Positions 53,356-63,879 of a stretch of 64,000 nucleotides of DNA are shown piece by piece (position 1 is the first letter of the stretch; the number at the start of each line of letters is the position of its first letter). Under the pieces are notes generated by a model. It searched no databases. It was not told the origin of the DNA and was given only the letters and a program-made list of their open reading frames with translations. A program made the position numbers and the translations under genes. The DNA is taken from positions 62,001 to 126,000 of the forward strand of contig NZ_LUHG01000110.1 of the NCBI RefSeq assembly GCF_001623405.1, given 5' to 3'. This stretch comes from Hydrotalea flava. GTDB taxonomy: Bacteria; Bacteroidota; Bacteroidia; Chitinophagales; Chitinophagaceae.

Positions 53356-55230
53356 ATGCAGAAAAAAACTTTCATGGTTATTTGTTCCATGCTGCTGATT
53401 ATACAAATTTTTGCACAGCCATTATATATGCCTCGAAATATAAAAAAGGTCTATACACAACAAACCCGATCGGCCAATGGCATGCCGGGTATTCATTACT
53501 GGCAAAATACCGGGAACTATGCAATTGCACTACAAGTAGCCCCACCTTCCAGAACAGTTCATGGTTCAGAAGATATTACATATTTTAACAACAGCCCCGA
53601 CTCACTTCCTTATTTAATAATAAAACTAATTTTAAATATTCACAAACCCGGCGCATTACGCTATAATGATGCATCGGCTACTTACTTAACATCCGGTGTA
53701 CATATTGATAAAGTTAGCGTAAATGGTAAAACAATAGAATGGCAGGAACCCAATTATCATGCTACCTGGCAGGCATTACGCCTTCCCAAAAAATTAATGC
53801 CGAAAGATTCTGTTCAATTGCATATTGACTGGCATTATGATGCATCATTGGAAAGCGGCAGAGAAGGTATGATTGATTCCACCACTTTTTATCTGGCTTA
53901 TTTTTATCCAAGAGTGGCTGTTTATGACGATTACAATGGATGGGATAAAGAAGATTTTACCGATCAGCAGGAATTTTACAATGATTTTAATGACTATCGT
54001 TTACAAGTAACCGTACCAAAAAATTTTGTGGTATGGGCAACTGGTAATTTAAATAATCCAAAAGAAGTACTGGCACCTAATATCATTGAACGGTTAGAAC
54101 AGGCACAGGAAACAGACTCTGCCATTTCTATTGCCACTTTGAATGAAATGTTGCAGGAAAAAGTAACACAACAAAAAAACAATACCTGGAAATTTAGTGC
54201 AGACAACATCACGGATATGGCTTTATGCGTGAGTGATCATTATGTTTGGGATGCGGCCAGTATTGCAGTTGCCCCAAACCGGGAAAGAGTGAGTGTGCAA
54301 TCGGCATACAACGATACTGCAAAAGATTTCCATCAAATGGTAAACTTTGCTCATCATGCCATTGACTGGTTTTCAAAAAACTGGCCCGGAGTGCCTTATC
54401 CTTTTCCTAAAATGACGGTATGCCAAGGTTATGCAGATATGGAATACCCCATGATGGTAAATGACGGTACGAATGATGACCCGGTTTTTTCGCGTTTTGT
54501 AGCAGAACACGAAATTGCACACTCCTATTTTCCATTTTATATGGGCATTAATGAAAATCGCTTTGGTTTTATGGATGAAGGTTGGGCTACTACCTTTGAA
54601 TACCTGATTGGGCAGGCAGATTTAGGGTCAAAAGTTGCAGCAAATTTTTATAAAAGTTTTAGAGTGCGTAGTTGGATTAATGATCCATCGGCAGAAGAAG
54701 ATATTCCCATTATTACACCTGCCAATATTTTGCGAGGTGTTGCCTATGGTAATAATGCTTATGGAAAGGCATCGCTAAGCTATTTAGCTGTTAAAGATAT
54801 GCTGGGTGATGATTTGTTTAAAAAATGTTTACATACCTATATGAATCGTTGGCACGGTAAGCACCCCATTCCATGGGACTTTTTTAACACGTTTAATGAT
54901 GCATCAGGCCAAAACTTAAATTGGTTTTGGCAAAATTGGTATTTTACCAACGGATACATTGATTTGGCCATTCAAAATGTTATCAAAAGCAGCAGGAGGT
55001 ATACCGTTACCATTAACAATATCGGTGGATTTGATGCCCCGTTTGATTTAATTGTTAATTATACAGATGGCAGTACAGATACTTTACACCAAAATGCTTT
55101 TATTTGGAAAACCAATGAAAAGCAAGCCAATATTGCTATTGAAACCAACAAAAACATTCAAACGGTAAAAATTGACGAAGGTATATTTATGGATGCCAAT
55201 ACAAAGGACAATAGTTGGCAGGCACAATAA
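53356..55230 (+). CDS. M1 family zinc aminopeptidase
   Basis: 624 residues. Signal peptide (MQKKTFMVICSMLLIIQIFAQ), N-terminal beta saddle, then the catalytic domain with HEIAH at 385-389 and the third zinc ligand Glu408 in FMDEGWATTFEYL, at exactly the M1 spacing. The short C-terminal domain lacks the large ERAP-type HEAT region. Likely trims peptides in the periplasm, complementing the S9 enzyme next door. Confidence 0.92.
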   Translation: MQKKTFMVICSMLLIIQIFAQPLYMPRNIKKVYTQQTRSANGMPGIHYWQNTGNYAIALQVAPPSRTVHGSEDITYFNNSPDSLPYLIIKLILNIHKPGALRYNDASATYLTSGVHIDKVSVNGKTIEWQEPNYHATWQALRLPKKLMPKDSVQLHIDWHYDASLESGREGMIDSTTFYLAYFYPRVAVYDDYNGWDKEDFTDQQEFYNDFNDYRLQVTVPKNFVVWATGNLNNPKEVLAPNIIERLEQAQETDSAISIATLNEMLQEKVTQQKNNTWKFSADNITDMALCVSDHYVWDAASIAVAPNRERVSVQSAYNDTAKDFHQMVNFAHHAIDWFSKNWPGVPYPFPKMTVCQGYADMEYPMMVNDGTNDDPVFSRFVAEHEIAHSYFPFYMGINENRFGFMDEGWATTFEYLIGQADLGSKVAANFYKSFRVRSWINDPSAEEDIPIITPANILRGVAYGNNAYGKASLSYLAVKDMLGDDLFKKCLHTYMNRWHGKHPIPWDFFNTFNDASGQNLNWFWQNWYFTNGYIDLAIQNVIKSSRRYTVTINNIGGFDAPFDLIVNYTDGSTDTLHQNAFIWKTNEKQANIAIETNKNIQTVKIDEGIFMDANTKDNSWQAQ

Positions 55231-55235
55231 AAATA

Positions 55236-55279
55236 AAAATGCCTGTTGTGTTCAATTCTCCTAGAAACACAGGCATTTT
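55236..55279. terminator. Bidirectional intrinsic terminator
   Basis: AAAATGCCTGT pairs with ACAGGCATTTT (11 bp) around a loop of about 22 nt, between the convergent M1 peptidase and DsbA-like genes. Confidence 0.75.
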
Positions 55280-55295
55280 AAAAAATAAAGTATGA

Positions 55296-55874
55296 TTAAG
55301 CTCTTTTTTTAGTAGCTTTTTTGGTTTTAGTATTTCCTAAAGCCAAAATTGCATCAATAGCTTTTGAAAAGCCGGCCAATGTAATGGGTTCGGTATAACG
55401 TTCATCATTTAAAAAAAATGCGGGCACTTCTTTTACACCTTTTTGCTGGCCATAACTAATATCGCCACGAACCTGCCATCCAAAAGTTGAGTTCATCAAA
55501 TCATCTAAAAATACTTTACTGGTAACACCCGCTTCTCTTGCATAAGATTTTAAAGTAATGGTACCCAAATTATGCCTGTTCTGAAACAGTAAATTATGCA
55601 TAGGCCAAAATTTACCCTCCTGTCCTGCTGCAATAGCTGCCTCACCAGCTTTTAAAGCCCGTTGATGAATATTGGTTAAAGGGAAATGTCTAAAATTTAA
55701 TCTAACATCATCCGGATATTTTTCCAATACCTGTTTTACCACTTCATTAGCAGCCGCACAGGCATCGCTTTCATAATCACCAAACATCATTAAAGTTACA
55801 GGCGCAGTATTTTTGCCTACATATATATCTTTTGGTTCAATAATTATGAGTGCCTCTTTGGGTTTCATTGCCAT
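55296..55874 (-). CDS. DsbA-family thioredoxin-fold protein with altered active site
   Basis: 192 residues, no signal peptide. Thioredoxin fold with helical insertion as in DsbA (LNFRHFPLTNIHQRALKAGEAAIAAGQEGKFWPMHNLLFQNR) and cis-Pro in EVPAFFLND. Where the family normally has CPYC, this reads SDAC (Ser36, Cys39), so only one active-site thiol remains. Basic Lys/Arg tail (TKTKKATKKRA). Could act by a monothiol mechanism or as a non-redox relative. Confidence 0.8.
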   Translation of the reverse strand: MAMKPKEALIIIEPKDIYVGKNTAPVTLMMFGDYESDACAAANEVVKQVLEKYPDDVRLNFRHFPLTNIHQRALKAGEAAIAAGQEGKFWPMHNLLFQNRHNLGTITLKSYAREAGVTSKVFLDDLMNSTFGWQVRGDISYGQQKGVKEVPAFFLNDERYTEPITLAGFSKAIDAILALGNTKTKKATKKRA

Positions 55875-55992
55875 TATTACACAATTTAAACGATAAAAAA
55901 ATGAATTAAAATCAGCTTATTTTACTGAATTTTGGGCGCAAAGTAGCATAATTAACGCAAAAACAATCAAATAGTGTTTTTCTTTATTACAA

Positions 55993-58590
55993 CTACTCGT
56001 TTCTAAATACAACTACCCCATCAAATACATCTACTAATACCGGCTTTAATTTATCCACTTCACCGGCCAATATTTTCTTGCTCAATTGGTTCACAATAGC
56101 CTTTTGAATTAAGCGTTTTAAAGGTCTTGCCCCAAATTGAGGATCAAACCCATTTTCAGCCAGATAATCAATCAAATAATCACTAAAATCAATATGTATT
56201 CCATTGGCAGCTACCAAATCCTGTACATTCTTTAACTGTATGTTTACAATTCCTTTAATATCATCTTTCATTAACGGCTGGAACATAATTACCTCGTCTA
56301 CCCTGTTTAAAAATTCAGGACGAATGGTTTGCTTCAATAGATTTAATACTTCCACTTTTGCTTTTTCAACAACTTCCTCTTTATTTTTTTCGTTTACATT
56401 TTCAAAAGCATCCTGAATAATTTGGCTACCCATGTTACTAGTCATGATGATGATGGTATTTTTAAAATTAACGGTATGGCCTTTGTTATCGGTTAACCGG
56501 CCATCATCTAACACCTGTAACAATACATTAAACACATCGGGATGCGCCTTTTCAATTTCATCTAACAACACAACGGAATAGGGCTTACGCCGTACAGCTT
56601 CAGTTAGTTGCCCTCCTTCGTCGTATCCAACATAACCCGGAGGTGCACCCACTAAACGAGATACGGTATGCTTTTCCTGATACTCACTCATATCAATCCG
56701 GGTCATCATGTTTTCATCATCAAACAAATAATCGGCCAATGCTTTGGCTAATTCTGTTTTACCAACACCGGTTGTACCCAGAAAAATAAATGAACCAATG
56801 GGCTTTTTAGGATCCTGTAATCCGGCACGACTTCTTCTAATGGCATCGGCAACGGCAGTAATGGCTTCATCCTGACCAACAACTCGTTTATGCAACTCAT
56901 CTTCTAAATTTAATAATTTTTCTCGCTCACTTTGCAGCATTTTAGTTAATGGAATTCCGGTTGCCTTGGCTACAGACTCTGCAATATCTTCTGCATCTAC
57001 TTCTTCTTTTAATAAACGCTTTTCGGGTGATACCTCATCCAGTTCTTTGGTTAATTGCACAATTTGTGCTTCCATTTCTTTGATTTTTCCATACCTTATT
57101 TCGGCTACTTTACCATAATCGCCTTCCCGTTCAGCACGTTCAGCTTCTAATTTCAATGATTCAATAGCTGCTTTGGCATTTTGTATTTTTTCAACAATTT
57201 CCTTTTCCTGTTCCCACTTAGCTTTTAAGGTATCGCGTTCAACACTCAACACCGAAATTTCCTGATTCAATTCTTTTAGTTTCGCTTCATCATCTTCACG
57301 TTTAATGGCTTCTCTTTCAATTTCTAACTGGCGTATGTTTCTTTCTAATTTATCTAACTCTTCCGGCATAGAATTCATTTCCAGCCTAAGTTTAGCGGCA
57401 CTCTCATCAATTAAATCAATGGCTTTATCGGGCAAAAAGCGATCGGTTATGTACCGGTTCGATAATTCGACTGCTGCAATAATAGCTTCATCTTTAATGC
57501 GAACATGGTGGTGTGTTTCATATCTGTCTTTGATGCCTCGTAAAATAGAAACAGCATCTTCAACAGAGGGTTCATCTACCATTACTTTTTGGAAACGACG
57601 TTCCAAAGCCTTATCTTTTTCAAAATATTTTTGATATTCATTTAAAGTGGTTGCACCAATGGCTCTTAATTCGCCACGAGCTAAAGCAGGTTTTAAAATA
57701 TTGGCCGCATCCATGGCTCCTTCTCCTCCACCGGCGCCAATAAGGGTATGAATTTCATCAATAAACAAAATAATTTCACCATCACTTTCAGCCACTTCTT
57801 TCACAACACCTTTTAACCTTTCTTCAAACTCGCCTTTATATTTTGCACCGGCAATTAACTGCCCCATGTCTAAAGCATAAATAATTTTGCTTTTTAGATT
57901 TTCGGGCACATCGCCATTTACAATACGCATGGCCAAACCTTCAGCAATGGCTGTTTTACCAACTCCCGGCTCGCCCACCAATATGGGATTGTTTTTTGAA
58001 CGGCGCGATAAAATATGCAGGGTTCTTCTAATTTCTTCATCTCTTCCAATAACAGGATCTAATTTTCCATTGCTAGCTAATTCATTTAAATTTTTAGCAT
58101 ATTTCTGAAGTGTGTTGTATTGTTGCGATTGTGTTTGAGAGGAAATGGTTGCACCTTTCCGCAACTCTTTTACGGCAGCAATAAATCCTTTTTCAGTTAA
58201 TCCGGCATCTTTTAAAATTTTAGCCGCATCATCATTCACCTGCAAAATTCCCAGCAACAAATGTTCTACACTCACAAACTCATCTCCAAATTGCTTTAAG
58301 GATGCATTGGCTTTTAACAGGGCATTGTTCAATTCCCTACCCAATGCCTGTGCGGGTTCACCACCCTGTACTTTTGGTAATTTTGCTATGCTCTCTTCTG
58401 TTTTATTAATGACAAAAGAAACATTTACATTATTTTTTTTTAACAAATAAGTAATAGAACTGTCTTCATCTGTCAGCAGTGATTTTAATAAATGATTGGT
58501 TTCAATATTCGGATTACCCGCATTATAAGCTAACTGTTGTGCCGCCTGAATAGTTTCTTGTGCTTTAATAGTATAATTATTCAAATTCAT
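55993..58590 (-). CDS. clpB: ClpB disaggregase (Hsp100)
   Basis: 865 residues, full length. N-terminal Clp repeats, first AAA+ with Walker [14 protein letters not shown] and Walker [16 protein letters not shown], a coiled middle domain (about residues 410-525) needed to work with DnaK, and a second AAA+ with [15 protein letters not shown]. No ClpP-binding IGF loop expected or seen. Dissolves aggregates with the DnaK/J system. The divergent 129-bp region contains an inverted repeat. Confidence 0.97.
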   Translation of the reverse strand: MNLNNYTIKAQETIQAAQQLAYNAGNPNIETNHLLKSLLTDEDSSITYLLKKNNVNVSFVINKTEESIAKLPKVQGGEPAQALGRELNNALLKANASLKQFGDEFVSVEHLLLGILQVNDDAAKILKDAGLTEKGFIAAVKELRKGATISSQTQSQQYNTLQKYAKNLNELASNGKLDPVIGRDEEIRRTLHILSRRSKNNPILVGEPGVGKTAIAEGLAMRIVNGDVPENLKSKIIYALDMGQLIAGAKYKGEFEERLKGVVKEVAESDGEIILFIDEIHTLIGAGGGEGAMDAANILKPALARGELRAIGATTLNEYQKYFEKDKALERRFQKVMVDEPSVEDAVSILRGIKDRYETHHHVRIKDEAIIAAVELSNRYITDRFLPDKAIDLIDESAAKLRLEMNSMPEELDKLERNIRQLEIEREAIKREDDEAKLKELNQEISVLSVERDTLKAKWEQEKEIVEKIQNAKAAIESLKLEAERAEREGDYGKVAEIRYGKIKEMEAQIVQLTKELDEVSPEKRLLKEEVDAEDIAESVAKATGIPLTKMLQSEREKLLNLEDELHKRVVGQDEAITAVADAIRRSRAGLQDPKKPIGSFIFLGTTGVGKTELAKALADYLFDDENMMTRIDMSEYQEKHTVSRLVGAPPGYVGYDEGGQLTEAVRRKPYSVVLLDEIEKAHPDVFNVLLQVLDDGRLTDNKGHTVNFKNTIIIMTSNMGSQIIQDAFENVNEKNKEEVVEKAKVEVLNLLKQTIRPEFLNRVDEVIMFQPLMKDDIKGIVNIQLKNVQDLVAANGIHIDFSDYLIDYLAENGFDPQFGARPLKRLIQKAIVNQLSKKILAGEVDKLKPVLVDVFDGVVVFRNE

Positions 58591-58650
58591 ATCTTCAAAT
58601 TTTATGTTTAAGTTCGAAAATGGACAAACCCATTTTTTAAAAAGTTAAAC

Positions 58651-58680
58651 CTATAAACTATTTACCAGTATCGTTTATAG
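58651..58680. promoter_or_regulatory. Inverted repeat between clpB and the serine-hydrolase gene
   Basis: Perfect 8-bp arms CTATAAAC and GTTTATAG with a 14-nt spacer in the divergent promoter region, 61 bp upstream of clpB. Candidate binding site; not a CIRCE sequence. Confidence 0.3.
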
Positions 58681-58719
58681 TTTTCTTTATATTCACAAAT
58701 CATAATCCAACCATAAAAT

Positions 58720-59775
58720 ATGGAAAATATGTCGGTAAAAAACGTTAAAACCTGCTGTAAAGTCAGTCTTGTTATTGGCATACTGCTATTCTTTCAGGTA
58801 AGTTATGGGCAATACAATTTTGTGTCATTGCAACAACAGTTAACAGCCGCTAAAAAAGAGTTGGGCAAGAACTATGTTTGTATGGTATATAAGGAAGGAA
58901 AAATTGTTTTTAAGCAGGAAGAGGGCGACATAAAAACCAATACACAAATACCTATAGCAGGCAGTAGCAAATGGCTTACAGCAGCTTTGGTAATGACTTT
59001 TGTTGAACAGGGAAAACTGAGTTTAGATGATAAAGTAAGTAATTACTTACCCATTTTTGCCACTTATGGGAAAGCCTATATTACCATTCGGCAATGCTTA
59101 AGCCATTTAACAGGCATTCAATCGCCACCCGGGATTGTAGGTGTGTTACAAAAAAACAAATACGTCACTTTAGAAGAAGAAGTAAATGCATTTGCATCGA
59201 AACGGGAAATTCAGGATAACCCTGGTGTAGCATTTCGATACTCTAATATTGGGTTAAACATTGCTGCCCGTGTTGTAGAAGTGATTAGCAAAAAGCAATT
59301 TGACCAATTAATGGCGGAGAGAATTTTCAGGCCGCTGAATATGCGCAATTCGTCTTTTTATAGTAATCGTGCCGTAAATCCATCGGATGGGGCTGTTACT
59401 ACCGCTGCTGATTACATGAACTTTTTGGCCATGCTATTAAATAATGGGGTTTTCAATAATAGAAGAATTTTGAGTGAAAAAGCCATAGAAGAAATGGAGA
59501 AAGCGGAAACCAATTTGTCTATGATTCAATATGCACCGGCTATTGCCACCGGATATAATTATGGATTAGGTGCCTGGATAATTGGCGTTAATGCACAGGG
59601 CATTAGAACTGCCATGGCATCGCCAGGTGCAACGGGTTGTTATCCATGGATTGATCGTTGCCACAATTATGCAGCATTGATTTTTGAAAAAAGCAATGCG
59701 GGAGAACAGCAAAAAGAATGGTATGTAGATTTCAAAAAAACGATTGATACAGTAATACCCGGCAGTTGCGAATAA
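58720..59775 (+). CDS. Beta-lactamase/class C-fold serine hydrolase-like protein, altered SxxK
   Basis: 351 residues with signal peptide (VSLVIGILLFFQVSYGQ). Fold and landmarks match the class C beta-lactamase-related family: FVEQGKLSLDDKVSNYLP, CLSHLTGIQSPPG, FRYSNIGLNIAARVVE (the YxN motif) and VTTAADYMNFLAMLLNNG. In the nucleophile motif, where relatives have SxxK, this protein reads GSSK (Gly81-Lys84), so the standard nucleophile is a glycine. It may be inactive or use Ser82 or Ser83. Confidence 0.8.
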   Translation: MENMSVKNVKTCCKVSLVIGILLFFQVSYGQYNFVSLQQQLTAAKKELGKNYVCMVYKEGKIVFKQEEGDIKTNTQIPIAGSSKWLTAALVMTFVEQGKLSLDDKVSNYLPIFATYGKAYITIRQCLSHLTGIQSPPGIVGVLQKNKYVTLEEEVNAFASKREIQDNPGVAFRYSNIGLNIAARVVEVISKKQFDQLMAERIFRPLNMRNSSFYSNRAVNPSDGAVTTAADYMNFLAMLLNNGVFNNRRILSEKAIEEMEKAETNLSMIQYAPAIATGYNYGLGAWIIGVNAQGIRTAMASPGATGCYPWIDRCHNYAALIFEKSNAGEQQKEWYVDFKKTIDTVIPGSCE

Positions 59776-59784
59776 ACAAAATTT

Positions 59785-61683
59785 TTATTTCTTTTTCAGC
59801 ACCACTTGTGAGCGATCATAGAGATAAATTGCATTATAAAATTCAACCAATTTTGCATAAGTTTCTGCAGGTAATTCTTCTTTTACACCGGTTTGATATC
59901 TATCAACTTCTAATTCATTATTTGTAAAACTAAACCGAATGGCATAATCACCAAAAAGCGAATGTATATTTTGAGGTTTTGGCATAAATTCTATTTCATA
60001 ACCATTAGGTATTGTAATAAAAACGGTATCAGTTTGTAAAAAATTCTGTTTCAATACAATGGGATATTTCCTTGTTTCGTCCGGTAATAGTTTTACTTCC
60101 CATTTATTAAAAATATTCGGCTTTAAAAAAATCCTTTTACTGGTAACTGCAGCTAATCCGTTTACAACTATATCAAAATTTTCCTGAACCACCGGAATGA
60201 TTCCTTTTTGTTCGTTTAATTGAATATGTTGTACCGTGTACGTGGTTAAATCAAAATTTTGATTATAATATTTTTGTATTTTTTCGGGGCTACCCACATC
60301 TAAGAGATTGTGCACATCGTCAGTTGCCTGACCGGTATAACGGGTTTGTACCTGTGCATGCATATTTCCGTTTTCATCTACAGTTGCATGTACAACCCGG
60401 TTTTGCTGATTATCTTTTATAGTATACACCGGAGTATGTACTATTACGCCACCCGAATCAGTAATCAGCAATGCATCCCTGTCATCAGTAAAATGGCCTG
60501 CATATCCTGGCGAAACGGTTGCATCGGTACACTCTAACCAAATAGAATCTTGCCCATTAGGCACACATACAGTGGCATGATTAAAATAACCACAGGGGAA
60601 ATCTTTCCACATAGGCAAATGCCTGTCCGTTGCACTGATGAGTACATAATAGGCTTTTATACCTGCTTCTTTTAAAAGCGCTACCATAAAATTTGAAAGT
60701 GCTTTACAATCGCCATATTTGTTATCGGCTACATATTTACAATCAAAAGGTTGCCAGCCTCCTATTCCTAATACAATGTTGATGTATCGTGTATTTTTTT
60801 GAAGGTAATGATACAAGGCAAATATTTTCTGATTACGCGATTGAACAGTATCGGTTAATAGGTGTACTTCATTTTTTACTTGATCAGGTAATACATCACG
60901 CCCCTGGTTCAATTGATTGATAAATTTTCCAAACATTTGCCAGCTTTGCATACTACCGGTATAGTTTTGTATTTGAAACTTAGGTACTGTTATTAAAACA
61001 AACGGATCGGTCTGGTATATGTTGGATTGATATGGCTCACGCTGAATGGCGTTTTGAAAATTAAGCTGCCAGGTATAGGTTTTACTATTGTTTACAATTA
61101 TTGAATCAAAAAGTACGGCTCCTGTTTGTAATGCTTTATAATTAATGGGAAATTGTGATGGAAAGGTTACCTTAAAACTGCTTTGCTGTATACCAATTCC
61201 TGCACCAAGTATAGGTTGCCAATAAGGTAATCGAAAGGATTGACTATGTACTTCCTCATCATTAAACACAACGGTATAAGGATATGAACGATAATAAAAA
61301 TTATACGATTTCCTGCGAGCATCCATGATCAGGCTCATGTTATCATTGACGGGTGCATCATCCAAATCTTTTTTCCTGATGGTTCTTATCTTCTTTCCAA
61401 AAGCATCGTAAAGTGTTCCTGAAATATCACTTAATGAATTAAACTGGTCGTAAGTATTGGAATAGATACCATAATCATCTCCTTTTTCATTAAAAACTGT
61501 AATAGCATAATTATGACGCACCATTACTTTGTTTTCACTTTCAATGGTAACCGTTGTATTATCATATCGCACTACGGCATTAGCATTGGCAGCAATTGAA
61601 TCAGGTATAAGATGCACATCTAAAGATTGCGCATAACTGTTCATACAAAAAACACAAAAAGAGAATAGGAATAAAAATTTCAT
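59785..61683 (-). CDS. DUF3857 and transglutaminase-like domain protein, catalytic Cys present
   Basis: 632 residues from ATG 61683, which opens a signal peptide (MKFLFLFSFCVFCMNSYAQ). An N-terminal DUF3857 beta domain (VMVRHNYAITVFNEKGDDYG, SYPYTVVFNDEE) is followed by a transglutaminase-like domain with Cys326 in YGDCKALSNFMVALLKEAGI and an FNHATVCV His. Periplasmic or surface, likely acts on peptides or the envelope; unproven. Lies 64 bp downstream of a paralogue on the same strand. Confidence 0.85.
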   Translation of the reverse strand: MKFLFLFSFCVFCMNSYAQSLDVHLIPDSIAANANAVVRYDNTTVTIESENKVMVRHNYAITVFNEKGDDYGIYSNTYDQFNSLSDISGTLYDAFGKKIRTIRKKDLDDAPVNDNMSLIMDARRKSYNFYYRSYPYTVVFNDEEVHSQSFRLPYWQPILGAGIGIQQSSFKVTFPSQFPINYKALQTGAVLFDSIIVNNSKTYTWQLNFQNAIQREPYQSNIYQTDPFVLITVPKFQIQNYTGSMQSWQMFGKFINQLNQGRDVLPDQVKNEVHLLTDTVQSRNQKIFALYHYLQKNTRYINIVLGIGGWQPFDCKYVADNKYGDCKALSNFMVALLKEAGIKAYYVLISATDRHLPMWKDFPCGYFNHATVCVPNGQDSIWLECTDATVSPGYAGHFTDDRDALLITDSGGVIVHTPVYTIKDNQQNRVVHATVDENGNMHAQVQTRYTGQATDDVHNLLDVGSPEKIQKYYNQNFDLTTYTVQHIQLNEQKGIIPVVQENFDIVVNGLAAVTSKRIFLKPNIFNKWEVKLLPDETRKYPIVLKQNFLQTDTVFITIPNGYEIEFMPKPQNIHSLFGDYAIRFSFTNNELEVDRYQTGVKEELPAETYAKLVEFYNAIYLYDRSQVVLKKK

Positions 61684-61747
61684 TGCCAATGCATTGAATA
61701 TGATTAAAGAATGTATATCATACAAAAAGACTTTTCAATACCTTAAG

Positions 61748-63790
61748 CTATGGTTTAGGAGTTGTACCTGTTTTCTTTTTAAAAACAATTTGCTCATTTT
61801 CTTTCTGAACAATAAAAGCATAAAAATCGCGCAGTGTACTATATTCATCCGGCTCAAAATTTGCCTTATTCATGGCCAAACGGCACCGCATTTGTATATG
61901 GTTATTTTTGTTTACAATTAAATATTCAAAACTACCTTCATGCTCGTTCAATTTTACCCGGGCCGATTTAGGCAATTCATCTACCGAATAACCCGCAGGC
62001 ACATCCATATCTAGAATATAGGTACTGTTCATACAGTTAGGTATTTCTACCGGATACGTTCTTTTTTCGGCTTTAAAAGGGTTTTCTGTAATTCTATCCT
62101 GTAAAACCGGATTTAAGTAAATCAAATCATCGTTGGGATTCATGCTAAAAACTGCTGTATATTGTAATTTTAGTGGTTCATCCAAATCTTTTAAATTATC
62201 GGTATGCATATCTTTAATCTGTACCGGAACATTGAATTGTTGTTGCAGTTTTTTGGTGTATGCATCTATTGATGTAGCGGTTATTTCATTGCGCACATCC
62301 TGCGATTCAAAATTGCCAAAGCTTTTATTAAAAACAACATTCATAGATTTATTGACTACATCTGGTTGTATTTGCACAATATTCATCTGATATTCTTTTA
62401 TCGAATCGGCATCAAAACTTATGAGTAAGGGATCCTTGTCATTAATGACCCGTGCATAGCCATTATAACAATCTTCCGGCAAATGATTAAAACCTAAATT
62501 AGGCCTTGTAGCATCTAAATAATATGAAGCATCATTAATAAACACACAGGTAATCACATAATTAAACTTTCTCATCACCGGATAGTTTTGTAAAACTTTT
62601 CCATGATTGCGGGTGCTGAGTATAACAGGATAGGCTTCCAGCCCCGCCTGCTTTAACATGGCGGTTAATAAAATATTAATGTCGGCAACATTGCCTTTTT
62701 TGAATTGGGCAATTTTTTTTAAAGGGGCAGACAAAAATCTTGAACTATAATCATTGCATGAATAATGATCACGCACAAAAGAATATATACCCTGTGCTTT
62801 TTCAAGCTCGGTTGTAGCATTAGCCGTAGCTGTTTTTATATCATCTTTTAACCAGGTATTGCTGTAATTCATCTCTAAACCAAAGTCAGGGTCATGCAAC
62901 AATTTTTCAGAAATTTTGTACCAGCTTTGTGCTACTTTTTCTATTTCCTGCTCTGGCATGCGAATTTCTGATAATTGGAAATCGATGGAACTGATATAAT
63001 TTTCTGCGGAAGTCATATACTTTTGTGGCTGAAATGCCGGCACATCCTTCATTGCCCATACATGTTGTGTGGCCTGTGTACTTACGGCAATGGTAGTTCC
63101 TGACTCTGAAGCGCTTCCTCCTTTTTCATTTATGTAATAACGTTCCCGCACTTCAGTACCTGTATCAATAAAATAATTTTGCAGGCCTTGTTTAATGATG
63201 GCATAATTAAAAAAATAAGGTACTTTCACCTCATATTCACTATATAAGACCGGGTATCTTTTTTGAAAATTCCAGGATGGCATAAAACGATAACCCGGCA
63301 AATTAATTTTAATGTGGAATTCAATAATTGACCCCTCTTTTACATTTGGGAAAGTGAATTTATAGCTGGTAATATCTTTTTCTACTTCAGTAAATACAGC
63401 AGTTTTATCGAGTTTGGTTTCAACCACTTGCCCATTTTCTAAATTAAAGGTGGAGGCTTCAATGGATAATAGCTTTGTTTGATACTCTTTAGAAATATAC
63501 AGTGGTATTATTACAGAAGCAGCGTCAAAACCATTTTTGTGCAGCAACCGCATTCTGGAATGATGTTCATACATTACAGAAAAAAAACCGTTGTTATTCC
63601 CTTCATATACCGAACTACCTGCTTCATACAAATCAATTACATCAGCAGCCGAGTCTATGCTATATTGTTTAGGTATAAAATCTTCAGCAGTAACATTACC
63701 AAATTTTAATTGCTCCCTTCTTTGCTGTGCAGCAACCATCAACATCAAAAAAGAAAAAAATAAAACCGGCAATATTCTAAAACATTTCAT
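61748..63790 (-). CDS. DUF3857 protein with degenerate transglutaminase domain
   Basis: 680 residues from ATG 63790 with signal peptide (MKCFRILPVLFFSFLMLMVAAQ). DUF3857 region (SIIEFHIKINLPGYRFMPSW) followed by a transglutaminase-like domain in which the Cys position is Val368 (KKGNVADINILLTAMLKQAGL), then a C-terminal DUF3858-like region. Without Cys it is unlikely to be an enzyme, so it may be a binding partner of the downstream paralogue that keeps the Cys. Confidence 0.85.
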   Translation of the reverse strand: MKCFRILPVLFFSFLMLMVAAQQRREQLKFGNVTAEDFIPKQYSIDSAADVIDLYEAGSSVYEGNNNGFFSVMYEHHSRMRLLHKNGFDAASVIIPLYISKEYQTKLLSIEASTFNLENGQVVETKLDKTAVFTEVEKDITSYKFTFPNVKEGSIIEFHIKINLPGYRFMPSWNFQKRYPVLYSEYEVKVPYFFNYAIIKQGLQNYFIDTGTEVRERYYINEKGGSASESGTTIAVSTQATQHVWAMKDVPAFQPQKYMTSAENYISSIDFQLSEIRMPEQEIEKVAQSWYKISEKLLHDPDFGLEMNYSNTWLKDDIKTATANATTELEKAQGIYSFVRDHYSCNDYSSRFLSAPLKKIAQFKKGNVADINILLTAMLKQAGLEAYPVILSTRNHGKVLQNYPVMRKFNYVITCVFINDASYYLDATRPNLGFNHLPEDCYNGYARVINDKDPLLISFDADSIKEYQMNIVQIQPDVVNKSMNVVFNKSFGNFESQDVRNEITATSIDAYTKKLQQQFNVPVQIKDMHTDNLKDLDEPLKLQYTAVFSMNPNDDLIYLNPVLQDRITENPFKAEKRTYPVEIPNCMNSTYILDMDVPAGYSVDELPKSARVKLNEHEGSFEYLIVNKNNHIQMRCRLAMNKANFEPDEYSTLRDFYAFIVQKENEQIVFKKKTGTTPKP

Positions 63791-63879
63791 GGAATAAAGT
63801 TTAGGATGTGTAATTTTATTTTTGCATATCAATAATACATAAAATTTTTATTCTATTAACATTTAATTAAGAAAAAATT

